NCBI GenBank assembly: GCA_026708015.1
Contig: JAPOVT010000018.1
Location: forward strand, 62,001-126,000
Reading direction: 5' to 3'
DNA length: 64,000 nt
Source: a bacterium
GTDB taxonomy: Bacteria; Actinomycetota; Acidimicrobiia; Acidimicrobiales; Bin134
Shown: positions 19,414 through 28,576 of the stretch, piece by piece
Layout: each line of letters starts with the position of its first letter
How positions within the stretch are numbered: the stretch's first letter is position 1
Notes under the pieces: generated by a model
What the model saw: only the letters and a program-made list of their open reading frames with translations
The model's database searches: none
Told to the model about the DNA's origin: nothing
Made by a program: the position numbers and the translations under genes

Positions 19414-19857
19414 GTGAGGGTGTCGACTCGAGGCGACTACGCCAGCCGGGCGCTGCTGTCGCTGGCCCTGCACGCCGACGAATCCGGTCCCACCTCGGTA
19501 CGGGACATCGCCGAGCGCACCGGACTCCCCCAGCCCTATCTGGAGCAGATTCTCCAAGCCCTCAAAGGCGCCGGACTGGTCCGGTCCAAGCGGGGGGCGG
19601 GGGGCGGCTACGCGCTGGCCCGCCCCGCCGCCGAAATCAAACTGAGCGAGATCGTGAGCGCGGTGGACGGTCCCATCGTGCTGGGCGATTTCGGCGAACC
19701 CCACCAAGACGGCGCCTGTGACCACGAAGGTCAATGCGTGTTGCTGGCCATCTGGACCCATGCGGGCGACATCATGCACGACCTTCTGAGCGACTACACC
19801 CTCGATGACATCGCCAAGACCGCCAATGGCCTCCTCCCTTGGCCGGGATCAGACTGA
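19414..19857 (+). CDS. Rrf2-family transcriptional regulator
   Basis: 147 residues with a GTG start. The winged HTH of the Rrf2 family is clear: STRGDYASRALLSLA, SVRDIAERTGLPQPYLEQIL and the wing GLVRSKRGAGGGYALARP. The cluster-binding loop has only two Cys (ACDHEGQCVL) rather than the three of IscR, so Fe-S or redox sensing is possible but unproven. It is transcribed away from the phosphodiesterase gene and convergent with rluD. Since SUF genes occur in this window, a link to Fe-S control is a reasonable hypothesis only. Confidence 0.87.
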   Translation: MRVSTRGDYASRALLSLALHADESGPTSVRDIAERTGLPQPYLEQILQALKGAGLVRSKRGAGGGYALARPAAEIKLSEIVSAVDGPIVLGDFGEPHQDGACDHEGQCVLLAIWTHAGDIMHDLLSDYTLDDIAKTANGLLPWPGSD

Positions 19858-19869
19858 CGCTGAGCACCT

Positions 19870-20826
19870 CTACCCGCTAAGCAGCCGGTAGAGAAGGGAG
19901 AAGTCCTCGGGAGGCTCGGCTTCGAATCGGAGGGGCTGGCCGCTCTCGGGGGGGTCGAAACCCAAGGTGTGGGCATGGAGGGCGGGACGGTTGATGCCAG
20001 GGGCACCGGGGCCTCCGTAGAGATAGTCACCCAAAACCGGGTGGCCGATGGCCGCTAGATGGACCCGAATCTGGTGGGTGCGCCCGGTTTCCAGGCGCAA
20101 CTCCAGACGGGCCGAGTCATAGGGGACGGGCGCATCTTGGGGCCCGTCTTGGGATCCAGAACCGGTCGCCATGCGGTCGGTCACCCGGTAGTGGGTAGTG
20201 GCCGGCCGGCCGTCGGCCTTCACTGCCATCTTGGTGGGGTGGCGAGTGGATCGGCCCACCGGGGCATCGATCACCCCCCGATCATCGGCCGGCAACCCCT
20301 GCACCAGGGCGACGTAGCCCCGGTGTACTTCTCGTCGGCCCAGCGCCGCGGACAGAGCATGATAAGCGGAAGGCGTACGGGCCACCATCAACAAACCCGA
20401 GGTGCCCCGGTCGAGACGGTGGACAATCCCAGGACGTTCCGGCTCCCCCACTTCGGCGATCTCGGGATACCGGGCCAGCAAGCCGTGCACCATCGTCCCG
20501 TGGGCATTGCCCGATCCGGGGTGGACCACCAGGTCGGCTGGCTTGTTGACCACGATCACATGCTCGTCGACATGGACCACATCCAGCTCCACCGATGGAT
20601 CGGGCTCCAACGCCGCCGGGCCGACCGTGGGCGCCTCGAAGAGGGAGATGTGATCACCGGCCGCCAACCTCTGGGACCGGGAGCCGGCGGGATTGCCGTT
20701 GACGGCCACCTTCTCCTGGTCGATCAGCCGGGCGGCCTCGGCCCGGCTGCACTCCCACACCAGCGCCACCACCCGGTCGAGGCGCTCGCCCGCCAATGGG
20801 TCGGGAACAACCCCGCTAGTGCCCAT
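19870..20826 (-). CDS. rluD: RluD-type 23S rRNA pseudouridine synthase
   Basis: 318 residues. An S4 RNA-binding domain (RLDRVVALVWECSRAEAARL to VAVNGNPA) precedes the RsuA/RluA catalytic domain, whose Asp lies in HRLDRGTSGLL. LETGRTHQIRVH and HPVLGDYLYG are the later family motifs. Members isomerise uridines of 23S rRNA; which site is uncertain. The start overlaps the end of lspA by 11 bases, as in many bacteria where lspA and rluD form a unit. Confidence 0.93.
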   Translation of the reverse strand: MGTSGVVPDPLAGERLDRVVALVWECSRAEAARLIDQEKVAVNGNPAGSRSQRLAAGDHISLFEAPTVGPAALEPDPSVELDVVHVDEHVIVVNKPADLVVHPGSGNAHGTMVHGLLARYPEIAEVGEPERPGIVHRLDRGTSGLLMVARTPSAYHALSAALGRREVHRGYVALVQGLPADDRGVIDAPVGRSTRHPTKMAVKADGRPATTHYRVTDRMATGSGSQDGPQDAPVPYDSARLELRLETGRTHQIRVHLAAIGHPVLGDYLYGGPGAPGINRPALHAHTLGFDPPESGQPLRFEAEPPEDFSLLYRLLSG

Positions 20827-21385
20827 TGGAGGGATCTAGCTCTGTGTCGCCTCCGCTCGTGGCCCCATGGGGCTCGCCTTCCGGCTGGCGATAGCGGGGC
20901 GCGGTCAGAACAAGGATGACCCCGGCCACCACGATGGCGGAGTCGGCGGCGTTGAATACCGGCCACCATTGAAGATCGACGAAGTCGACCACGGCCCCGC
21001 CGAGAAACCCGTCGCCGGCTCGCAAGACCCGGTCGGCCAGGTTGCCGATCGCCCCGCCCAGAATCATGCCCAGAAGCACCGGCGGCAGCGACAACCGGCG
21101 GCCGCCCCAGCTGGCCCAGGCCACCACGACCACGAACACCAGCGCTATCGCCGCGATCACCGCCTCCAGTCCCTGGCCCAGCCCGAAGGCCGCTCCGGTG
21201 TTGTGGATCAAATGCAGCCGCAGGGTCCATACCAGGTCTATGTCTCGGTCGTCGAGAGCCACCAGCGCCCACCATTTGGTCAACTGGTCAACGGCCACCA
21301 CAAAAGCCGCCACCCCCAGCAAGACCAGGTTGTGGCGACGAGATCGGTGCTTTGTCTCGGCGGGAGTGACGGCTCTAGAACCCAC
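20816..21385 (-). CDS. lspA: Lipoprotein signal peptidase (signal peptidase II)
   Basis: 189 residues if started at the GTG at 21385, which overlaps the stop of the DksA-like gene. A longer reading to 21475 adds a non-conserved tail inside that gene. Four transmembrane segments are visible (LVLLGVAAFVVAVD, VIAAIALVFVVVVAW, LLGMILGGAIGNL, SAIVVAGVILVL). The catalytic aspartates are in GNLADRVL and FNAADSAI, and HNTGAAFG is also typical. It cleaves prolipoproteins in the cytoplasmic membrane. Predicted clients in this window include the CapA-like lipoprotein. Confidence 0.93.
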   Translation of the reverse strand: MGSRAVTPAETKHRSRRHNLVLLGVAAFVVAVDQLTKWWALVALDDRDIDLVWTLRLHLIHNTGAAFGLGQGLEAVIAAIALVFVVVVAWASWGGRRLSLPPVLLGMILGGAIGNLADRVLRAGDGFLGGAVVDFVDLQWWPVFNAADSAIVVAGVILVLTAPRYRQPEGEPHGATSGGDTELDPSNGH

Positions 21386-21968
21386 CGGCTTTGTGCTCAA
21401 CCCGCTCCGCCGCCCACGGAATGGCATTGAGCCGCTGGCGGGGAATCGGCTTGCCCGAGACCAGGCAGATGCCATAGGTACCGTTATCGATACGGGCTAA
21501 GGCGGCGTCAATCTGGTCGACTGCGGCGCGGGCATGGGCGCTGAGAGCCAAGTCCCGCTCCCGCTCCACCGCCAGGGTGTCGCCCTCGCCTGATTCCTCG
21601 TCAAACTGGACATCTCCCGGCTCACGTTCCTCCACCAGGGAATCAGCCTCGGCCTTGAGGCGAGTGGCCGATGTGATGTAGCGGTTGCGTTCCTCCAGTA
21701 GGAGCCGCCGCTGCTTGTCCAGGTACTTCTTGTCGAACTGGGGTTTCTTCGCCGCAGGCTTCTTGGCCGTAGTTGCCTTTGCCGTGGTTTTCTTGGCCGC
21801 AGGCTTTTTCGCCGTAGTTGCCTTTGCCGCGGTTTTCTTGGCCGCAGGCTTTTTCGCCGTAGTTGCCTTTGCCGCGGTTTTCTTGGCCGCGGTTTTCTTG
21901 GCCGCGGGCTTCTTCGCGGCGGACTTGCTGTCCCCAGCCTTCTTGGTCGCGGTCTTCTTGGCAGCCAT
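21375..21968 (-). CDS. DksA/TraR-like protein with histone-H1-like Lys/Ala-rich N-terminus
   Basis: 197 residues. The first 75 are almost only Lys, Ala, Thr and Pro, built from a 15-residue unit repeated three times. The remainder has the coiled-coil and C-terminal motif of DksA/TraR proteins (DQIDAALARIDNGTYGIC, then GKPIPRQRL). Only one of the four zinc-finger Cys remains, since the usual CxxC...CxxC is CLVS...AAER. It may bind RNA polymerase through the coiled coil and DNA through its basic tail; this is an inference. It precedes lspA and rluD. Confidence 0.85.
   Translation of the reverse strand: MAAKKTATKKAGDSKSAAKKPAAKKTAAKKTAAKATTAKKPAAKKTAAKATTAKKPAAKKTTAKATTAKKPAAKKPQFDKKYLDKQRRLLLEERNRYITSATRLKAEADSLVEEREPGDVQFDEESGEGDTLAVERERDLALSAHARAAVDQIDAALARIDNGTYGICLVSGKPIPRQRLNAIPWAAERVEHKAGGF
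21766..21900. repeat. Three 45-bp tandem repeats encoding the Lys/Ala tail
   Basis: Three consecutive 45-base units starting GCCGTAGTTGCCTTTGCCG (plus strand). The first two differ by about one base and the third diverges at its end. They encode the AAKATTAKKPAAKKT unit of the DksA-like protein, so unit-number change would keep the frame. Confidence 0.85.
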
Positions 21969-22093
21969 CGCAGGCGGGAGTGTAGCCGCCGCCGCCGCGA
22001 ATTACTGTCAAATGGCTGAGACAGGCTTAACGATGTCTGAACCGGATTGGGGACGGGTTATTTTGTGATTTCCCAGTTTCTTCTGGAGGCCCG

Positions 22094-25000
22094 TTGTCTA
22101 ATCTGCCCACTCCCTACCCCGAGGTCGACCCCAAGCCGTTCTTCCCCGAGATCGAGCGCCGGGTGCTGGAGTCGTGGGCTGAGAACGAGACCTTCGCCCA
22201 GTCGGTGGACCAACGGCCTGCGGGTACCGACGGCGACAACGAATATGTGTTCTACGACGGCCCCCCGTTTGCCAACGGACTCCCCCATCACGGACACCTG
22301 CTCACCGGATATGTGAAGGATGTGATCCCCCGCTTCCACACCATGCGGGGCCGTCGGGTGGAGCGGCGCTTCGGATGGGACTGCCACGGACTACCGGCGG
22401 AGATGGAGGCCGAGAAGGAGCTGTCGGTGTCGGGGAGGGCCGCCATCACCGGCTACGGCATCGACCGGTTCAACGACTACTGCCGCCAATTGGTGCTGCG
22501 CTACACCCAGGAGTGGGAGACCACGGTGACTCGCCAGGCCCGCTGGGTGGACTTCGCTGACGACTACAAGACCATGGACCTGCCCTACATGGAGTCGGTC
22601 ATGTGGGCCTTCAAGTCGCTGTGGGACAAAGGCCTGGTCTACGAGGCCTACCGAGTGATGCCCTACTCGTGGGCGGCCGAGACCCCGCTGTCTAATTTCG
22701 AGATCCGCCTCGACGACGCCACCCGTCCCCGCCAGGACCCGGCTATCACCGTGGCCTTCGACCTGGTGCCGGAAGCAGGTGATCCCGGTCCGATGCGCAT
22801 TCTGGCCTGGACCACCACGCCCTGGACCCTCCCGTCCAACTTGATGCTGATCGTGGGGCCCGAGATCGACTACGCCGTGGTGGAGCATGGCGGTGGCCAT
22901 GTGGTGCTGGCTGCGGCGGCGCTGGAGTCCTACGGCGCTGAGCTGGGCCAGAGCCGGGTTGTGGGCACGGTGACCGGCGCCGAACTCGTCGGGCGGCGCT
23001 ATCGACCGCTGTTCGACTACTTCGCCTCCCTGGACGCCGACGGCGCCTTCCAGGTGCTGGGGGCCGACTTCGTGGACACCGCTGAGGGCACCGGCGTGGT
23101 CCACGCCGCCCCCGGCTTCGGTGAGGACGACCAGCAGGCCGCCGAGGCCCACGGCTTGCCCACGGTGGTGCCAGTGGACGACCAGGGCCGCTTCACCGAC
23201 GAGGTGGTCGACTGGGCCGGGGCCAACGTGTTCGAGGCCAACAGCGGCATCATCGCCCGGCTCAAGGAACAGGGGCGGATCCTGCGCCACGCCACCTACG
23301 AGCACAACTATCCGCACTGCTGGCGCACCGACGAGCCGATCATCTACCGGGCCCTCAGCTCGTGGTTCGTGAGGGTGACCGAGATCCGGGACAAGATGCT
23401 GGCGCTAAACCAGCAGATCAACTGGGTACCGGGTCATGTGCGCGACGGAAGGTTCGGCACCTGGCTGGAAGGCGCCCGAGACTGGTCGATCAGCCGCAAC
23501 CGGTTTTGGGGATCGCCCATCCCAGTGTGGCGCAGCGACGATCCGGCCTATCCCCGAGTGGACGTCTACGGAAGCCTGGACGAGATAGAGCGAGACTTCA
23601 GCGTGCGCCCGGTCGATCTGCACCGGCCGCTCATCGACGAACTGACTCGGCCCAACCCCGACGATCCCACCGGCAATTCGGTCATGCGCCGGGTGCCCGA
23701 GGTTCTGGACTGCTGGTTCGAATCGGGATCCATGCCCTTCGCCCAGGTCCACTACCCGTTCGAGAACAAGGAGTGGTTCGAGCACCACTTCCCGGCCGAC
23801 TTCATCGTGGAGTACATCAACCAGACCCGCGGCTGGTTCTACACCCTCCACGTGCTGGCGTCGGCCCTGTTCGACCGCCCGGCGTTCAACAACGTGATCT
23901 GCCACGGAATCCTGCTTGATGCCAAGGGCCAGAAGCTGTCCAAGAAGCTGCGGAACTTCACCGAGCCCGAGGAGATCTTCGCCACCAAGGGAGCCGACGC
24001 CCTCCGCTGGTATCTGATGGCCTCGCCCATCGTGAAGGGAGGCGACCCGCGCCTCGACGACTCGGGCATCGACGACGTGCTGCGCCAGGTGATCATCCCC
24101 ATCTGGAACGCCTATTACTTCTTCGTCCTGTACGCCAACGCCGACGGCATCCAGGCCAAACCCCGGACCTGCTCCGAGGAACTGCTGGACCGCTACATCC
24201 TGGCCAAGACCCGGTTGCTCACCGAATCGGTCACCAGCCACATGGACGCTTACGACCTGCCCGGCGCCACCGCCGAGCTAGAGGGGTTCATCGACTCCCT
24301 CAACAACTGGTACATCCGCCGCAGCCGGGACCGATTCTGGGCCCCGTCGCGCCCGTCCTCGGCTGATGACAAGCAAGATGCCTACGACACTCTGTTCACG
24401 GTTTTGACCACCTTGGCCCGGTTGCTGGCGCCGTTTTTGCCACTGGTTTCTGAGGAGATCTACCGGGGCCTGACCGGAGAGTCGAGTGTTCACCTGTGTG
24501 ATTGGCCCGACCCTGCGGAGCTTCCGGCCGATCCACAACTGGTGGCCGCCATGGACCGGGTGCGCGATGTGTGCTCCACCGGTCTGCGGGTTCGTGAGGA
24601 TGAGGGCATCCGGGTCCGCCAGCCCCTGCTATCTCTGACGGTGGCAGGCACAGGGGTTGATGATCTGGCCCCGTTCACCCCATTGATCGCCGACGAGGTG
24701 AACGTGAAGGAGGTTCTCTTCAGCGACGACCTCACTGCCTACGGGCAGTTCGTGCTCCGACCCAACGGCCAAGTGCTGGGCCCCCGCTTGGGCAAGGACG
24801 CCCAGGCGGTGTTCGCCGCCGCCCGAAAGGGCCAGTGGGACGCCAATCCCGACGGCACAGTAACCGTGGGCGGCCACACGCTCTCGGATAGCGAATTCCA
24901 GCTGGCCTTGAACCCGGTCGAGGGGACCACTGCGGCGGCGCTGCGCACCAATGATGCCCTCGTAGCGCTGGACACCGCCGTCAGCGCCGAGCTGGCCACC

Positions 25001-25270
25001 GAGGGAATCGCCCGAGACGTGGTTCGAGTCATTCAGGCCGAGCGCAAGAACCAGGATCTAGACGTCACCGACCGGATCGAATTGTCCATTGCCGCCGAGG
25101 CCGAGATCATCGAGGCGGTGCAGGCACACCTCAACTACGTCTGCGAGCAGGTGCTGGCCGTCGGCCAGCCTCAACTCATCTACGTCGATCAAGAGGCCGA
25201 GACTCCCACCGACCTGTCAATTGACGCGGGCCAGCTTTCTGTTCGACTGGCCAAGGCCGAATCTCAGTAG
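22094..25270 (+). CDS. ileS: Isoleucyl-tRNA synthetase
   Basis: 1058 residues, charging tRNA-Ile. The HIGH motif is GLPHHGHL (about residues 62-69) and the KMSKS equivalent is KLSKK (about 614-618). The editing domain is present (TTPWTLPSN, GTGVVHAAPGFGEDD). There is no C-terminal zinc-finger Cys cluster. Its length and lack of zinc finger fit the eukaryote-like type 2 IleRS rather than type 1. The start is TTG, with GGAGG 4 bases upstream. No T-box signature is visible in the 125-base leader. Its stop abuts the stop of sepF on the other strand with no gap. Confidence 0.96.
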   Translation: MSNLPTPYPEVDPKPFFPEIERRVLESWAENETFAQSVDQRPAGTDGDNEYVFYDGPPFANGLPHHGHLLTGYVKDVIPRFHTMRGRRVERRFGWDCHGLPAEMEAEKELSVSGRAAITGYGIDRFNDYCRQLVLRYTQEWETTVTRQARWVDFADDYKTMDLPYMESVMWAFKSLWDKGLVYEAYRVMPYSWAAETPLSNFEIRLDDATRPRQDPAITVAFDLVPEAGDPGPMRILAWTTTPWTLPSNLMLIVGPEIDYAVVEHGGGHVVLAAAALESYGAELGQSRVVGTVTGAELVGRRYRPLFDYFASLDADGAFQVLGADFVDTAEGTGVVHAAPGFGEDDQQAAEAHGLPTVVPVDDQGRFTDEVVDWAGANVFEANSGIIARLKEQGRILRHATYEHNYPHCWRTDEPIIYRALSSWFVRVTEIRDKMLALNQQINWVPGHVRDGRFGTWLEGARDWSISRNRFWGSPIPVWRSDDPAYPRVDVYGSLDEIERDFSVRPVDLHRPLIDELTRPNPDDPTGNSVMRRVPEVLDCWFESGSMPFAQVHYPFENKEWFEHHFPADFIVEYINQTRGWFYTLHVLASALFDRPAFNNVICHGILLDAKGQKLSKKLRNFTEPEEIFATKGADALRWYLMASPIVKGGDPRLDDSGIDDVLRQVIIPIWNAYYFFVLYANADGIQAKPRTCSEELLDRYILAKTRLLTESVTSHMDAYDLPGATAELEGFIDSLNNWYIRRSRDRFWAPSRPSSADDKQDAYDTLFTVLTTLARLLAPFLPLVSEEIYRGLTGESSVHLCDWPDPAELPADPQLVAAMDRVRDVCSTGLRVREDEGIRVRQPLLSLTVAGTGVDDLAPFTPLIADEVNVKEVLFSDDLTAYGQFVLRPNGQVLGPRLGKDAQAVFAAARKGQWDANPDGTVTVGGHTLSDSEFQLALNPVEGTTAAALRTNDALVALDTAVSAELATEGIARDVVRVIQAERKNQDLDVTDRIELSIAAEAEIIEAVQAHLNYVCEQVLAVGQPQLIYVDQEAETPTDLSIDAGQLSVRLAKAESQ

Positions 25271-25789
25271 TCAGCCGTTCTGGTAGTCGGCCTGCTCCAT
25301 GCGGCGGCGGTCTTCGGCAGACACCTCCACGTTGGTGGGGGTGAGCAAGTACACGTGATCGGCCACCCGCTCCATGCGGCCGTCCAGCCCGTAGCACAGA
25401 CCGCTGGAGAAGTCGATGAGCCGTCGAGCCACTTCCCGGCTGCTGTGTTGCAGGTTCACGATGACCGCCTGCCCGCCCCGGAAGCAGTCCCCCACATCCT
25501 TGGCGTCGTCGAATGAGATAGGGCTGACCACGGAGGGCTTGGATGACGTAGACGGAATGGGGCGGACAAAGCTGGTACGAGGCTGTTCGGCCGTCGCTTC
25601 TGCATCCGGCGAGTCAGCCGCGGGGATGGGCCGCACCGAGCCTCCCTCAGGACCCGAGGCAAACTCATCGCCAGGCGACTGAGACACGAGTCGCATGTCG
25701 GAGTCCTGCTCCATATAGCCCTCGGGCGAGAACTCCTCTTCGGTCCCGAATCCGAGCCAGAACTTGGTTTTCTGCCACACGGATGACAT
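25271..25789 (-). CDS. sepF: Cell division protein SepF
   Basis: 172 residues. An N-terminal membrane-binding stretch (MSSVWQKTKFWLGFG) is followed by an acidic linker and the SepF core (SPISFDDAKDVGDCFRGGQAVIVNLQ and RRLIDFSSGLCYGLDG). In Actinobacteria, which lack FtsA, SepF anchors FtsZ to the membrane. AGGGGG precedes the ATG. Its position near ftsZ and yggS is the normal actinobacterial order. divIVA and yggT, often next to it, are not present here. Confidence 0.95.
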   Translation of the reverse strand: MSSVWQKTKFWLGFGTEEEFSPEGYMEQDSDMRLVSQSPGDEFASGPEGGSVRPIPAADSPDAEATAEQPRTSFVRPIPSTSSKPSVVSPISFDDAKDVGDCFRGGQAVIVNLQHSSREVARRLIDFSSGLCYGLDGRMERVADHVYLLTPTNVEVSAEDRRRMEQADYQNG

Positions 25790-25883
25790 TTATTCATCCC
25801 CCTCTCGGCAGTCATTCACTTCTCTCGCTGATGGTACAGGAACCGGCCCCCCAATTCGGGGAGGGCAGCTACCCCGATGCCGC

Positions 25884-26543
25884 TTAGTTTGGTCGAGGGC
25901 CGAACAGGGCGGTGCCGACCCTCACCATGGTGGCCCCCTCTTCCACGGCCACCTCTATGTCGGCGGTCATGCCCATCGACAGCTCTACGAGACCGAGGTC
26001 GTGGGCCTGGGAGGCTAAGAGGCGAAAGCCGGGGCGGGCCTGAGCGGGCGTTCCCGGCGCTCCCACCGCCATCAACCCGGCCACCTCCAAGCCCTCTTCG
26101 CGGCAGCTCCGGACCAATCCGGCAGTGTCTTCGGGAGAACATCCTCCTCGGCCTCCGATGCCGGCGATGTCCACCTGCACCAGCACTCTGGCGCCCGGAG
26201 CTCGCCGGGCGATCTCCGCGGCCAGTTCCGGGCGGTCCACGCTCTGCCAGAGGTGGACCAGGCTGGTGATCTTGCGGATCTTGTTGCGCTGGAGCCGGCC
26301 GATGAAGTGCCAGCGAGGCTGGTGGCTCACGTCAGGCTGGGCAGGCAACTCCGCTGCCTTGGCCAGCAGATCTTGGGCGTAGTTCTCGCCAAGGTCGGTC
26401 AAACCGGCCTCCATGGCCGCGGCCACCGTTTCAGGGCCGAAGCCCTTGGTCACTGCCACCACCCTCACATGATCGCCCCCCGCTCTAGACAGCCGCTCGC
26501 GCAGAGCACCCAGGCGATCGGCTACCTCTGCGGGGCTGATCAA
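25884..26543 (-). CDS. YggS-family PLP homeostasis protein
   Basis: 219 residues of the alanine-racemase-fold YggS/PROSC family. The PLP-binding Lys is in VVAVTKGF, and LGENYAQDLLAKA, WHFIGRLQRNK and LSMGMTADIEVAVEEGATMVRVGTALFG (in two blocks) are family signatures. It buffers pyridoxal phosphate and has no known catalytic turnover. The start is TTG, 17 bases after ftsZ. The common neighbour pgeF (yfiH) between ftsZ and yggS is missing. Confidence 0.93.
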   Translation of the reverse strand: MISPAEVADRLGALRERLSRAGGDHVRVVAVTKGFGPETVAAAMEAGLTDLGENYAQDLLAKAAELPAQPDVSHQPRWHFIGRLQRNKIRKITSLVHLWQSVDRPELAAEIARRAPGARVLVQVDIAGIGGRGGCSPEDTAGLVRSCREEGLEVAGLMAVGAPGTPAQARPGFRLLASQAHDLGLVELSMGMTADIEVAVEEGATMVRVGTALFGPRPN

Positions 26544-26560
26544 CGTCTCGATTAGGCGTG

Positions 26561-27646
26561 TTACCGGAGGAAGGAGGGGATGTCGAACTCGTCTTCCACC
26601 TCGGAGGACAACAGGTCGTCTCCGGAATCTCCGAACACATCGGGAACATCCCCAGCGCCCAGCGAATCGGTGGCCGACATCCTGGTTGCCCGCTCGCCCT
26701 CCCAGCGGTCGAATCCAGCCGCGATCACCGTGACCCGGATGTGGTCCTTCATGGCGTCGTCCACCACCGTGCCGAAGATGATGTTGGCGTCGGGGTGGGC
26801 CACGCCCTGGACGATTTCGGCCGCCTCGTTCACCTCGAAGATACCGAGGTCGGCCCCGCCGGCAATGCTCAGCAGGATTCCGCGAGCCCCTTCGATGGAG
26901 GCCTCGAGCAGCGGACTGGCGATGGCCTTGCGGGCCGCGCTGACTGCCTTGCCCTCACCGGAGGAGATGCCCACGCCCATGAGCGCAGAACCAGCGTCCT
27001 GCATCACCATGCGCACGTCGGCGAAGTCGGTGTTGATGAGTCCGGGGGTGGTGATCAAGTCCGTGATTCCCTGGACGCCGTGCAGCAGCACCTCGTCGGC
27101 CATGCGGAACGCGTCGACCACCGAGGTGTGGTCGTCGGAGATGCTGAGGAGGCGGTCGTTGGGAATGACGATCTGAGTGTCGACCTTGTCCTTGAGGGAC
27201 TGGATGCCACTCTCCGCTTGAACCGAACGGCGGCGACCCTCAAAGCCGAACGGCCGGGTCACCACTGCGATGGTAAGCGCGCCGATGCTCTTGGAGATCT
27301 CGGCGATGACGGGAGCAGCCCCGGTACCGGTGCCGCCGCCCTCGCCGGCGGTGATGAACACCATGTCGGCGCCGCTGAGTGCCTCTTCGATTTCCTTGCG
27401 GTGGTCGGTTGCCGCTTGAGCGCCGACCTCAGGATCGCTACCCGCGCCCAGTCCTCGGGTCAACTCTCGACCGATGTCAAGCTTTACCTCAGCTGAACTC
27501 ATGAGCAGAGCTTGAGCATCAGTGTTGACGGCCACGAACTCCACGCCGCGCAAACCGGCATTGATCATGCGGTCAACGGCATTGACACCGCCGCCGCCCA
27601 CGCCGATTACCTTGATTACTGCTAGATAATTTTGGGGTTCAACCAT
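26561..27646 (-). CDS. ftsZ: Cell division GTPase FtsZ
   Basis: 361 residues. The tubulin signature [13 protein letters not shown], the T7 loop [10 protein letters not shown] and the C-terminal peptide [10 protein letters not shown], which binds SepF and other partners, are all present. The linker before that peptide is short. FtsZ polymerises at mid-cell to form the division ring. A separate AT-rich leader upstream suggests an own promoter in addition to the cluster transcript. Confidence 0.98.
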   Translation of the reverse strand: MVEPQNYLAVIKVIGVGGGGVNAVDRMINAGLRGVEFVAVNTDAQALLMSSAEVKLDIGRELTRGLGAGSDPEVGAQAATDHRKEIEEALSGADMVFITAGEGGGTGTGAAPVIAEISKSIGALTIAVVTRPFGFEGRRRSVQAESGIQSLKDKVDTQIVIPNDRLLSISDDHTSVVDAFRMADEVLLHGVQGITDLITTPGLINTDFADVRMVMQDAGSALMGVGISSGEGKAVSAARKAIASPLLEASIEGARGILLSIAGGADLGIFEVNEAAEIVQGVAHPDANIIFGTVVDDAMKDHIRVTVIAAGFDRWEGERATRMSATDSLGAGDVPDVFGDSGDDLLSSEVEDEFDIPSFLR

Positions 27647-27689
27647 GGGGCTTCCTCACTCCAATAGCTCAACTCTTCACCCTCTACTT

Positions 27690-27720
27690 TTGGTTTATAT
27701 GAATGAAGGGTTGAGGCCTT
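27690..27720 (-). promoter_or_regulatory. Likely ftsZ promoter region
   Basis: The 107-base gap between ftsQ and ftsZ is the only AT-rich spot in the cluster. On the minus strand TTCATTCATATAAACC contains TATAAA (27694-27699), a good -10 candidate about 48 bases upstream of the ftsZ ATG. No strong -35 is evident. An ftsZ-proximal promoter is common in Actinobacteria. Confidence 0.4.
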
Positions 27721-27753
27721 AGAACCTATTCCTCAAGTAGAGGTGCATCCAGC

Positions 27754-28575
27754 TTACGAGCAATCCTCGATTGGGGTCAAGGCGGGACGATCGGGGTCGC
27801 TCAGATCAACCTTCTCGTAGCAGTGCAAGTCAACCCTGGCCAGAAACGTAGCCAGGGCCACTGCTTTGCCACGGGGATCGTCTCTTCCTCCCCAATAGGC
27901 ATGCCCCACACCGGGCAAGTCCACAATCAATTGTCCGTTGTCCCAGAAAATCGGGCCGATTTCACTGCCTTGGAGGGGAACCAGAGCTTGGCTGATTTCC
28001 AACAGCGGCAGTACTGACTCCGATAGCCACTCCCCCTGCTCGGGCACCGGTGCGAACAGCACCACCGGCAATTGCCCGCGAGTTGAATCGACCTGAAGGA
28101 CCCTGCCCTGGAGGTCGACCACCGCCCAGCTTTGCTCACCGGGGATTTGGGCTTCAACGGGGATCTGGGCGACGGCCGTGCGCTCGGTGACGTCGAACGT
28201 GACTTTGCCGCCCCACGTTCGACTGGAGCGGACTTGGTCCACCCACGGCAGCGCCGCGATGGACCTCCGGGGACCAGACAAATCCAGTCCCAACAGCGGC
28301 GTGCCCGGTTCTACTCCGGCCGCCTCCAACACCTGATTGACTCCGGCGCGTCGGGCGCCGATCACTTCCACCTCATCCACATCCAACAACGAGCTCCGGC
28401 TGATCCCGAAGGCGGCGGCAAACAAGACGACGACAACTCCGATGGTGATCCACACCCGCAGACGCCGACGGGAATGGACGTCTTTGCGGCGGGCCTCGAT
28501 CCGGGGATCCACCGGCAACTCGGACTCCAGTGGCCTGCCTTCAGGCCGGTCTCCAGGGGTCTCATCCGCGGGCAT
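27754..28575 (-). CDS. ftsQ: Cell division protein FtsQ
   Basis: 273 residues from the ATG at 28575, one base after the murB stop. A longer reading overlaps murB and is not conserved. A cytoplasmic basic N-terminus (EARRKDVHSRRRLR), one membrane segment (VWITIGVVVVLFAAAFG) and a POTRA domain (LDVDEVEVIGARRAGVNQVL, then GTPLLGLDL and LPWVDQVRSSRTW) match FtsQ/DivIB. It links FtsL/FtsB-type proteins to the septal synthase FtsW-FtsI. Confidence 0.92.
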   Translation of the reverse strand: MPADETPGDRPEGRPLESELPVDPRIEARRKDVHSRRRLRVWITIGVVVVLFAAAFGISRSSLLDVDEVEVIGARRAGVNQVLEAAGVEPGTPLLGLDLSGPRRSIAALPWVDQVRSSRTWGGKVTFDVTERTAVAQIPVEAQIPGEQSWAVVDLQGRVLQVDSTRGQLPVVLFAPVPEQGEWLSESVLPLLEISQALVPLQGSEIGPIFWDNGQLIVDLPGVGHAYWGGRDDPRGKAVALATFLARVDLHCYEKVDLSDPDRPALTPIEDCS

Positions 28576-28576
28576 A

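Noticed and set aside
21969..22093. T-box riboswitch upstream of ileS
   Set aside because: I looked for the T-box core and specifier-loop features and did not see them in the 125-base leader; only a good Shine-Dalgarno is present.
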